From the NCBI RefSeq assembly GCF_022965805.1, contig NW_027331305.1, positions 93,195-157,194 of the forward strand: 64,000 bases of DNA, written 5' to 3'. The translations under genes were made by a program, and so were the position numbers. The DNA is from Primulina eburnea. Its lineage: Eukaryota; Streptophyta; Magnoliopsida; Lamiales; Gesneriaceae. Of this stretch, positions 38,193 to 47,274 are shown in pieces; the stretch's first letter is position 1; every line of letters starts with the position of its first letter. Under the pieces are notes generated by a model. It had not been told where the DNA came from. It made no database searches and was given only the letters and a program-made list of their open reading frames with translations.

Positions 38193-39756
38193 AGGATCTT
38201 GTCACTCAGCGGACATGATTAATTATTCTAGTGGCTTAAATTTGAACATTGTATTAAAGAAATCCGAGTCACCGGTGTCGGGGAATACAAATGAGCAAAA
38301 TCCCCTAGTTTCAGGAAATTCAACGAGGATCAATGACTGTAAGTCCTCTCAGCCTCATGGTTTTTCCAGCTTTCGGTAATAGTTAGCTAACTTGTCTGGA
38401 GATGCAAATGATCGTAGTATTTGTCTTTCGAGCAGATACGACACAAAATTATTGCAAACTTCAATTATGCTTTGATAATGAAAGAAATGCTACCTTTAGT
38501 TCGTTTGCTTCTGGGAAACTCCGTAATATTCGGTTGAACCAGTCAGATGAGACATGTGTGGCAGATCAACAAAATCACATTGTAAAAATCAGTCAATTTT
38601 CTCAAAATGTTGACGATGAAGAGGGAAAAAAACCCGTGATATTAACAGTTGAGAAAATTTCAGCAGATGCAACTCCAACCTCTCTTGCTGGAAATAAAAT
38701 CTTAACCAACGCTAGAGACCTTAGCTTGATCCGTGATTCTAGCATATTAAATGATTCTTATGCACATCCATTTCAAGAATGTAGAGTTATGCAAGAGAAC
38801 AAGGCTAAAACAACGATGAGTAAGAGACATGCATCTGAGATGGATGATTTGACATGTTCCTTATTGCGATTTATTGACAACAATAGGCCACCTGAAATCG
38901 ACTGGATTGGGGAGGGTTCTGAAGACAAGGATTCTGAAGCAATGCGATTAGTAAGTACTGGCAAGAAGCAAGAAAATTCAGACACTTCTGTGGAAAACTG
39001 TATACCTGGTCTGCATGATGACGTAGCAGGAGTGATTGGTCAGAGATTGTTCTGGAAAGCAAGGCAAACAATTGTCCAGTAAGTATTTCGGTTGCTTGTT
39101 CTTGCAGCAGAAAAGTTTTTTGAATTTGAGGTCATCTACCCCTTTTTATTGAACTTCTAGTCTTTCTGTTGTACTCATTTTTTTGCAGTCAGCAAAAGAT
39201 ATTTGCGGTTCAGATATTTGAGTTGCACAGACTGGTAAAGGAAAGTATGCCTGTATTCAACTGAAGCAACTCTTCTGTAGCGCATCTGTCTAAATTTTGA
39301 TTTAATTTCACTCTTCTAACGATATATTTAGTTATTTACTAATCTCCATGTGATAATATTAACAGGTGCAGAAACTAATTGCAGGATCACCAGAAGTGAT
39401 ATTCAAAACAATTTCAATCTCAAAAAGCCGTCTATGAAGTTTCCCCCCATGAAAAAGCTTCTCTTTGTTACTCCTTTGGACCCTTCTCCAATTCTAGCCA
39501 AACCAAAAGTAGATGCTGTAAAGTCAAACCCTGACAAGGATTGAAAGCTTCTACCGCCCCTAAATGCTGCTGAAAAACGATATTTTACCCAGCCTCCTGC
39601 TTCAAATACACCATCTACATCAGCATCCACTCCCACAGACGGTAACTTAGCACCTTGGTGTTTCTACCCACCACCTGGAAATCAATGGCTTGTTCCTGTA
39701 AGATCTCCTTCCGAGGGACTAATCTACAAGCCCTATACAGGGCCATGTCCTCCATC
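38193..39756 (+). pseudogene. ELF3: EARLY FLOWERING 3 (ELF3)-like pseudogene, 3' truncated
   Basis: The C-terminal half of a plant ELF3 homologue is readable in pieces. In living plants ELF3 is the scaffold of the evening complex of the circadian clock. The exon ending at 39,078 gives DDVAGVIGQRLFWKARQTIV (donor GTAAGT). Exon 39,189-39,240 gives HQQKIFAVQIFELHRLVK. The exon from 39,366 gives VQKLIAGSP, then KKPSMKFPPMKKL, LAPWCFYPPPGNQWLVPV and SPSEGLIYKPYTGPCPP, the conserved order of this family. Defects are visible. The donor after RLVK is GA instead of GT (39,241-39,242). There is a one-base frameshift after GSPEVIF (about 39,395-39,405), and a TGA at 39,542-39,544 where tryptophan is likely. 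The gene stops at about 39,756, where a retroelement gag fragment on the opposite strand begins. Upstream frame 38,402-39,078 is probably the large internal exon. A strong acceptor at 38,192 may open an earlier exon. The N-terminus is not identified. Confidence 0.85.
39189..39240 (+). other. Conserved 52-bp ELF3 exon with a lost splice donor
   Basis: The acceptor tract 'ttttttgcag' ends at 39,188. With the preceding exon the reading is IV-HQQKIFAVQIFELHRLVK. The expected GT after AAG reads GA ('aaaggaaagtatgc'), so this intron could not be removed normally. Using the upstream 'gtaaag' instead would delete two residues. Confidence 0.8.
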
Positions 39757-40748
39757 TTTTTGGCTTCATGGCGTCTATAATCGGAAAAAACGCCCCAAAG
39801 GATTCCCCTTCTGCACCCGCTCTTCTGTCCTTCTCGGTCGGTCACTTCTTTCTTTTCTGACAACCTCCTTCTTCTATTTCTGAGCCTCTTCCATGTTGAT
39901 AAAGAGCAATTTTTTCACCAGAGACCGGAAGAAGTCCCCTTCCTGGAGCCCCTATGTGAACGCCGTAGTTTTGGTCTCGGGTGCGCATGAAGGTTCTTCC
40001 AATGCGGCTTTATTAAATTTGTGGATGTATTCCCTCAATGATTCATCCCTGTTCTGCTTGATCTCGAATGGACTAAAAACAGTCTTTCTTGTACCTTTTT
40101 CTATTTCTGAAGTGATTTAAAAAGACGCTTTTAAATTCCTCAAAATTTTGTATACTCCGGGAATCTAACTTGTCAAACCATTGTTGGGTTGAATCCACCA
40201 ATGTGGTTAAGAAAGTCTTGCACTTGATCTCATCACCATAACAATGTAACATGGCCATATTCTCAAAACGGGCCAAATGCTCTTCAAGGTCCGGATTTCC
40301 GTCATACTCCTTGAAGTTTGCTGACTTATAGTGGGCCGGTAAGGGCTCATTGGTTATGCGGGTGAAGAAAGGACACCCTCTTGGTTGAATTCAGGGATTT
40401 TGAGAGGACCCGGCTTGTCCTTCCAACTTCTTCACTTTTTGTCTCAAATCTTCTAGTTCTACAGCATGGTAAAGACTTTGGAACATTCTTGGAGCTTTCT
40501 TCCTCCCCCTCCCTTTGTTTTGTCCTGAGCAGGAGATTCTTCCCGGAATCTGTCTTCACGGGTGTCCGGCTGCTACTAGGAGGTAACTTTTCTATCATGG
40601 CCTTCTGGACAACCGCTGCTATCCATTGAGTCGGTTGTTCGGGATTGATCATGAAAGTTTGCTGGGGTATGTGGAACCTTTGATTCTGAGGACTCCCTTC
40701 TGGAATTGTCCCTCCGAGCTGATTTTCGAGTGGAAACCATATCTTCAT
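39757..40748 (-). pseudogene. Ty3/gypsy gag fragment
   Basis: The minus strand starts gag at 40,748 (MKIWFPLENQLGGTIPEG). It continues through a proline/serine-rich part, then shifts frame to MARFENMAMLHCYGDEIKCK, TTLVDSTQQWFDKLDSRSIQ and NFEEFKSVFLNHFRNRKRYK (40,073-40,276), the typical core of plant retrotransposon gag proteins (WF..L....I..F..F...F...F). Further shifted pieces follow down to 39,757, where the sequence fuses directly to the ELF3-like exon. Nucleocapsid zinc knuckle, protease and pol are missing. The leader upstream contains GCGTCGTCTGTGGGAGAC on the minus strand, close to the usual GGCGCCGTCTGTGGGA seen before gag in such elements. This is a truncated remnant of a different element from the one at 45,457-50,277. 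Confidence 0.8.
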
Positions 40749-41280
40749 CTCAGATCTATGTCTCCCACAGACGACGCTAATGATGATGATCGAGTGAATT
40801 GGATTTGAGAGAGGTGGTCAATTACACCGGGTTGGACTGCTTCCTGCCCTGATATATTGGATCTTGGATGAAGGATGTTCGGGCTTTGGTATATCTGCAC
40901 ACTTTAACATAGATCGTTAATGGGGCACCAGAATATTCTTAAGCGTAATAATTCCGATGCTCAATTCAGTAAAGTGATTTTATATCAGGATAACGTATAG
41001 AGAGTATGTGTGTTTATTGAAAATGTCTGAATTTTCTGTTCACTGATACTATCAAGTCTGACAACTCATACTACTTCAGCCTAGTCACATCACCCTCACG
41101 TGCAATGAAAGACCTCCCAATGATGATTAAGACAGGGCGCCCCATACCTGTGAGCTCTTACTACCCGGCTGATCTATACGCTGATGGGCTTTGCTCAACC
41201 TTCCCGGCTTCTTGACTATCCAGAACCCAAACTAAAGATGACCCTGGTATCTCTTTGATACCCCGGATATCTCTGGGGGT
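40749..41280 (-). mobile_element. Leader and possible 5' LTR remnant of the gag-bearing element
   Basis: This stretch lies directly upstream of the gag start on the minus strand. It is richer in GC than its surroundings and contains the 'cgtctgtgggag' priming-region motif near 40,766-40,785. No second LTR is in the window, so LTR borders cannot be fixed. The right limit, near 'ctctgggggtaacacc' at about 41,270-41,285, is a guess. Confidence 0.45.
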
Positions 41281-42180
41281 AACACCACAACCTTAATTTA
41301 GCATGTAAATTGTAGTTTGCTAATGTTGAAATTAACCTTTTGATGTTCTGCACTAAATGATTAGTTCCGTTTCCTAAACTGGGAAGATATTTTTGTAGGA
41401 AAAATCTATTTCATTGATAAGATTGTGGACTAGATTTGAAACAGAAGAACAAATTTCAAATTCATTGATCTTGTTTAATGCTAAAATCTGTTTGATTTTA
41501 TTTTATTTCATTCGATGTCTTCTGATTATAGTTCTAACTTGTAAGTGTTTGTGATAAGTACATGTGAGATTTCGAGGACGAAATCTTTTAAGTGGGAAGA
41601 GAAATGTAAGGTCCACGTACCGTATTATTGAGAATCATGTGTAAACTCATAATAATCATATGATAACCACGATTCTCATAGTCGAGCTAAATCTAAGAGT
41701 AATGAATGATACTGTATTCAATATCAAATTAATTTCATGCGACGTTTTTCTCTTTTACATTCAATAGAACCCATTATTCTGGACGAGATTTGTAAAAATA
41801 TAACCAAGCCACTTAAAGAATTAGAGAAATTTCCGAATGCAGTCCAATAGTTTGACTTGGGAATTGAAAGGGAAAGATAATATAAACTCTTACCATTTCA
41901 AACAATATGATATATGAGTTCCCATTAGTTTCAGAAAGTGTAAATAAAGCAATCTGATAGAAATGCCATCAATCAATCAAGAACCTAAAAAGCGGAACAC
42001 ATTGGAAAATCTTATTTTTAACGAATTCTTTTGTAATTTCATAATTTTTCAGTTTTGAAAACTCGATTGAATTCCGAAAATATTTCACGAAATTTGTAGA
42101 AAATGGAAGAAATTAACATGGAATTCAGAAAGTACCTCAACTGCCTGCACACATCCAACTCTGGCTCCTCCGTTATCTAG
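41281..42180 (+). mobile_element. 3' end of another Ty3/gypsy element with the start of its LTR
   Basis: The plus strand carries 'ttcgaggacgaaatctttta' followed by the purine-rich 'agtgggaagagaaa' and then TGTAAGGTCC at 41,605. 'TTCGAGGACGAA', a polypurine tract and TGTAAG/TGTAATG is the standard end of plant Tekay/Reina-like chromoviruses. The 41,281-41,570 part would be the downstream end of the internal region. The LTR continues into AT-rich DNA and its end is not visible; 42,180 is only an estimate. No pol is attached, so this is a fragment in the orientation opposite to the neighbouring gag piece. Confidence 0.6.
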
Positions 42181-42597
42181 CAAAATCTTCCCGGTGTCCC
42201 ATTTATGTAGTGATGGGAAAAAACAATGAAATTTGTGAATATGCGTATTTGCAAACTTATATTTTTGGGAAGTTTGACTATTAATTGTATTTTTGTTTAC
42301 ATATATTATGGGAAAAAAACTTGTAGATATTCATTAATCATTAAATTTCTAGAATCTAATTTTTTTTTTTTGTAAAAGTATTAACTTTTAAACATCAATT
42401 TTTGTCTAAATTATAGAAAAAAAAATGTTAAAGCTAAACATTTTAAAATGAAGTAAAAAATTTATTTGTAAGGATTTAAAATAATAAAGAAACCCAGGTG
42501 AGTATAATGTAAAACATATCAAATTTTCTCATAAATACTTCAAGAATACAATAATTTTTTTAAAAAAAACGAAGGCTTAAAAACAAAAAAACAAGAG
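42181..42597. other. AT-rich left flank of the right SR array
   Basis: No gene. About 42,480-42,550 matches about 31,285-31,350 at roughly 80 percent ('cccaggtgagtat', 'atcaaattttctcataaatactt'). This sequence lies downstream (minus strand) of the exon D relic at 42,600-42,686. Confidence 0.5.
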
Positions 42598-42990
42598 ATG
42601 AGGAAGCATAGATTGAATAAAGACGATGCCCCGCTAAAAGTTCTAGTTCAAGGATTTCTAAACTCGGTATCATCAAGTTTCCGAATCTGGTTGATCAAAT
42701 TCTTAGGATATTATCAAAAGGAAAACACCAAAAGCATAAGCAAATCTACAACAAATGTAATGCCTACCCATTTACTTATAGCATATATCTCAAATCATCG
42801 CAATTAGTATAATCAACCAGGCCATAAGTTCTGTAAAAAAGTTCAGGAGTTGCTCTGATTCAGACAACAAATATGCAAAAATTGACCGTCATTCATGACC
42901 AAAATGTCAATTTTTGTTCATTAAATTTCAAAATCATATATCTGAGAAGGAAAAAAATTATTGATAAAAAATAAATGTACGATAAAAAAA
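42598..42990 (-). pseudogene. SR34a-like pseudogene fragment with exons C and D
   Basis: This is the leftmost SR-derived copy of the right array and preserves more of the source gene than interior units. Exon C at about 42,779-42,830 reads TYGLVDYTNCDDLRY after acceptor TTTTTTACAG; its donor is degraded to ATAAGT. The intron to 42,687 contains GCTTTTGGTGTTTTCCTTTT. Exon D starts at 42,686 and reads IRKLDDTEFRNP, stop, TRTFSGA, matching the end of the pseudo-RRM in SR34a-type proteins (IRKLDDTEFRNPW). The stop stands where tryptophan is expected (TGG to TGA). The right part (42,835-42,990) is the intron preceding exon C. It is a dead fragment, yet it shows that exons C and D were once adjacent. 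Confidence 0.82.
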
Positions 42991-43887
42991 CAAATATAAA
43001 AAGCTGAAAACTGGACCGTTAGCGACGTAAGTCGAACAAATTATTCAATACTAATTATGTTTCAAATATTTTCTGAAAAAGAATGAGAAAAATTATCTAT
43101 CATCAAAGTTTTGTTGCGAAGATCAATAGAAAGGTAAAAATAAACAAGCGGATCATTTTAAAATAAAATAATTTTTTTGAAAAAAACTATTCGTAAAAAA
43201 TTATAAATTTAATAATATATGAAAATTTTACATGACAAGGCTTTAAAAATTAAGGTTATAAAGACTGAATAATTCAGATGCATACCAGGCTAAAGATTCC
43301 ATTATGTATATGTAAATATAAATGACTATCCACAATCAGCCGACAACCATTAGAAACCAAAACAACCAAAAGTTCACGTATCGATTAAGAGGCTGTGCTT
43401 AAAGTTCTCAAGTCGTAACTAAAAGAAAATTCAAGAATATGGAATCGATAGATTAAAACTGACCGGGAAAATAGAAAACTAAGTTTTCGATCTGCGATGG
43501 ACAGAGTTAACTTGACTGTACCTAGTCTAAAATAAGGTTCAACCTACATTGGAACTCGTAACATTTTGTTTTTACAAATTAACTCATTCTTGTCAGGTTA
43601 CCACAAGGAATAAGAATGATCTAAGAATATTTACAGCCAATTAAGACTACCCTTGTATCCCTTAACCAAAAGTTAATGGTGAAACCAAGCACACGCTCAA
43701 ATAAACAATTACAGCTCATGGTTTTTAGCATTATCGAATTTACAAAGACATCGGAGAAATTTCAATTCACCATATTCTCTAACAGCAAGTAGTGAAGTTC
43801 ATTTATTTTGTCATATGTTACACTTTAAAATCCAAGCAAGTTTGCAAACATGCGAGAAGTGAAAGGTGAAAATTTTAAATTTTAAGG
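42991..43887. other. Non-array segment between two SR fragment copies
   Basis: No open frame is recognised. 43,010-43,150 is a diverged match of 29,290-29,455, and 43,196-43,310 is weakly like 29,170-29,210 and 31,470-31,540. 43,320-43,887 has no visible partner in the window. It may be flanking or intronic sequence of the ancestral SR gene; I cannot decide. Confidence 0.45.
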
Positions 43888-43924
43888 TCAGTCAAAAAAC
43901 ATTTGAAGTAAAAAAACAAAATAC

Positions 43925-44012
43925 CTAGGAAAGCATAGATTGAATAATTGCTTTACCCAGATATAAGTTCTAGTCCAAGAATTTCTAAACTTGGTATCAT
44001 CAAGTTTCCAAT
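43925..44012 (-). other. Exon D relic (end of pseudo-RRM)
   Basis: The acceptor GATCAATCAG ends at 44,013 and the donor AG|GTATTTTG follows 43,925. Allowing for one missing base, the translation is I-RKLDDTKFRNSWTRTYIWVKQ, matching SR34a-type IRKLDDTEFRNPW.R..I.VK. Apart from the copy at 42,686 this exon occurs nowhere else in the arrays. Confidence 0.82.
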
Positions 44013-44393
44013 CTGATTGATCAAATACTTCGGGTATTATCAAAAGGAAAACACCAAAAGCATAAGTAAATCTACATCGAATGAATACCATTTACTTATA
44101 GCATATGACTCAAGTCCTCACAATTAGTATGATATCTAGGCCACAAGTTCTTGTTTTAATAGAAGGTTTCAGTGCGGAAAAAGTTCAGGAGTTGCTCCTA
44201 TTCAGACAACAAATGTGCAAAAGTTGACATTGTCATTCATGACCAAAATGTCAATTTTTTGTTCATTAAACTTCAAAATCATATATTTGAGAAGGAATTA
44301 ATGATAAAAACAAATGTACGGGACTTAATGATATATAAAAAACGAACATGAGCAAAAAACTATATGTAAAATTAAAAGAAGAAAATGTAAAAC

Positions 44394-44455
44394 CTTCAGA
44401 GTCGAGATAAAGTTCAGCAGAACAGACATTCCCTGCTTTTCTTTCTCATATGATA
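44394..44455 (-). other. Exon B relic, type 1 (62 bp)
   Basis: The exon lies between acceptor CAG (44,456-44,458) and donor GTTTTA (ending at 44,393). Interior type-1 exons read GATCATATGAGAAAG-AAAAGCAGGGAATGTC; removing a 4-bp insertion restores DHMRKAGNVCSAEFYLDSEG. The type-2 version has no insertion and is 58 bp long (19 codons plus 1 base). Confidence 0.8.
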
Positions 44456-45456
44456 CTGGAATGTTACACAAGTTAATAACACAATAACTAAAAAGATAGG
44501 TGACAATCAACTGACCTTCAAATCTTGCCAAGAGGACGAAGAAGAAACACTACGACAAATGTCTACCATTTACTTATAGCATATTTCGAGTCCATATAAT
44601 TAGTATAATCAACTAGGCCATAAGTTCTTGTTTGAATAGAAAGTTTCGGTGCCGAAAAAAAGTTCAGAAGTTGCTACTGATTCAGACAACAAATTTGCAA
44701 ACATTGAACTTCATCCATGACCAAAAGGTCAAATTTTTGTTCCTCAAACCTCCATATTAAAGATCGAATAAGGAAAAAATTAATGCTAAAAAAAAAGTGT
44801 ATGACTTGTAATGATCCATAAAAAACACAAAAGTAAAGAGCTATACATCAAATTACAAAGCTGAGAATGCAAAACTTCACATCGTGATAAACTTCAGTTA
44901 AACAGACATCCCTAGTTTTATTCATATGATCCTGAAATGTTAGACAAGTAAATAACACATGAGCTACAGAGACCAAAACTTACAGCTTACAAAGCTAGGT
45001 GATAATCAACTGACCTCAAATTCCTCCCCCATTGCACCCACGATAACCACCACGACGATACTTGAAGACGTTACACCAAAAGCATAAGTAAATCTACATC
45101 AAATGAATACCATTTACATATAGCATATGACTCAAGTCCTCACAATTAGTATGATAACCAGGCCACAAGTTCTTGTTTTAATAGAAGGTTTCAGTGTGGA
45201 AAAAGTTCAGGAGTTGCTCCTATTCAGACAACAACTGTGCAAAAGTTGACACTGTCATTCATGACCAAAATGTCAATTTTTTGTTCATTAAACTTCAAAA
45301 ATCATATATTTGAGAAGAAAAAAATTAATGATAATAACAAATGTACGGGACGTAATGATTTATAAAAAAACGAACATGAGCAAACAACTATATATAAAAT
45401 TAAAAGAAGAAAATGTAACACCTTCAGAGTCAAGATAAAATTCAGTAGAACAGACC

Positions 45457-47183
45457 TGTTGTGGGGATCCGGGCTCTAACTCAATTCTTTTTGGGATTAA
45501 TTGGATCTTCATTAGAAATGTGGGTCAAAATTTTGCTTTTTAACATTAATTCAAATGTATACAAACATCCAAAATATATTATACGACATGTTTCCATTGC
45601 ACTTTATTCAAAAGATCATACACTTGTTCAACTACAAAGATGTCACTAGTGTTTAGAAAATCAGTACAAGTCTAGTAAGAAACAACTAGTAATCTTCTAC
45701 GTCCGAAATCACCACGCTATCTTGATTTCTCATCTTTGTCGTGACCCTGATCTTGCCCCACCTGTTGTTATGCACACATACAGACACAACAACAGCCGGA
45801 AACTCCGGTGAGAACAAATCCCAGTATAAAACATGGTAAACATGCATATACACAATATAATCATGAAGCATACTATCATGAATAAGAATTAATAATCACA
45901 TGTCCCATAGTCTATGAAACATGATCAACATAAGCATGCAATCTAAATCAACTCATATCTTGACTCAACTCTTGTCTAACTCTAGGGATCCCGGTGTGAA
46001 TAAGACGTCACAGTCTGCCACCTACCCTCCCAATCGGGGTGACGGTACGTCTTATTCCTAGACTTCGGTTATGTCTGTATCGAATGTCTACAATCGGAGT
46101 CAATCTGCTCCTATGCGTCGATACCACCGAACATCTAGAAATTAGGCAATTCTGCCAATGACTCTCCTATCTTAATGCTTAAATATAAATCAATAGACAA
46201 AACATAAACATATAACCTAGTATGTGATTTTGGGAAACTAAAATCAAGTCTAATTCGAGTTGTATCTTCCCGAATCAACATGAATTATACCTTTCGTCGT
46301 CGTAGTCTTTGACTAGATAGAAATCTCAATGTCGAAGCTATCAAAACAAATCTGAAATGATAGATACAAGATGTTTTATATCAAGTTCTAACTCCAATCA
46401 ACACATATGTGAATCAATAATACATCTCGATACAATTCAACGGCATAACGGCGTAGTTTCTCGATACCAGTCATATCAACACAACATAATCAATATCCAC
46501 AACACAAGCCTTATTAAAACCTAATATCAATTCTGAAATCTGTATATCTCAACTCAATATATGCTGAGAATCATAATAATAGCATGCGGTGTTCATTCTT
46601 CGATCCGGTTGCATTTCCACAATCACTATAATCATAAGAACACACAAAATCTCTCAAATCTGATTTTCCCCAACCTTTCAACTTTAAAACATGCAGGAAA
46701 GTAACAATACTTACATCCTCTTGTAGCCTTTGATGCAAGGAGCAAGAATCTAGATTCAAAATAAAAATCGGATGGCTAAATCTTGAGTAATCTCACTAAA
46801 AAGTCATGAAGAGCTTGAGGACATTCCATGGAGGCTCTCGGTTTTTGTTGCTGAAATGGCTGAAGAAATGAAAGCCAACACCTCAAATATGCATGGCAAA
46901 GGACAAGTGTTATTATTTTTCAAGTAACATGTAAGACCGCGGGTGCGGTCACTTCCGCACCGCGGGTGCGGTGTGGGTTCGTACACAATTCTCCAACCTA
47001 CTGCCCATCAACCGCAGGTGCACTCTTTCTTGGACCGCGGGTGCGGTGTCCCTTCGGCATCACCTTCATAAATTCAGAAGTAAACAACCACAGGTGCGGT
47101 TCTGTCTGAGGCGCAGGTGCGGTCTTCATTTCATACAACACTTCATAATTTCATTTTATCAACCTACAATCTCGGGCATTACA
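45457..47183 (-). repeat. 3' LTR of the Ty3/gypsy element
   Basis: The LTR is about 1,727 bp, bounded on the minus strand by TGTAATGCCCGAG and CCCCACAACA (TG...CA) and preceded by polypurine tract CTCGGGGGAGAAA. It contains a GC-rich repeated motif at 46,936-47,123. The open frames within it resemble no protein. Confidence 0.75.
46936..47123. repeat. Six copies of a GC-rich 14-bp palindromic motif in the LTR
   Basis: 'accgcgggtgcggt' occurs at 46,936, 46,959 and 47,034. Variants 'accgcaggtgca', 'accacaggtgcggt' and 'gcgcaggtgcggt' lie at 47,011, 47,087 and 47,111. Each is a short imperfect palindrome with CG and CNG sites in an AT-rich setting. Confidence 0.9.
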
Positions 47184-47196
47184 TTTCTCCCCCGAG
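47184..47196 (-). promoter_or_regulatory. Polypurine tract
   Basis: The minus strand CTCGGGGGAGAAA lies immediately before the LTR start TGTAATG and after TTCGAGGACGAACTC. This is the plus-strand primer position expected for a Ty3/gypsy element. Confidence 0.8.
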
Positions 47197-47274
47197 TTCG
47201 TCCTCGAACTCGCAAGCAATCGGTACAAAGTATATAACAAAAGTAATATAATCAAAACTGAATAAATACTCACA

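Larger units (their letters stand above)
43888..45456 (-). pseudogene. SR34a-like fragment A-B-C-A-B-C-D, left edge of the right array
   Basis: From right to left on the minus strand: a truncated exon B (VCSTEFYLDSEG, cut by the retroelement at 45,456), a degenerate exon C, hinge-type exon A (about 45,010-45,085), exon B (about 44,880-44,940), exon C (44,578-44,627), exon A end SSSSWQDLK (44,516-44,545), exon B (44,394-44,455), a degenerate exon C (about 44,098-44,150), a complete intron, and exon D at 43,925-44,012 (KLDDTKFRNSWTRTYIWVKQ). Order and splice phases agree with an SRSF1-type pseudo-RRM. One base is lost at the start of exon D (ATTGG instead of ATTCGG) and exon B carries a 4-bp insertion, so the frame is broken. 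This block links the repetitive units to the next exon of the source gene. Confidence 0.85.

Noticed and set aside
45450..45462. Five-base target-site duplication for the retrotransposon
   Set aside because: The flanks agacc and catcc do not match; only partial agreement with the uninterrupted array sequence 'cagacatccc' is seen.
46804..47237. Frames inside the LTR as host genes
   Set aside because: They lie within an LTR bounded by TG...CA and overlap its repeated GC-rich motif; no protein similarity.
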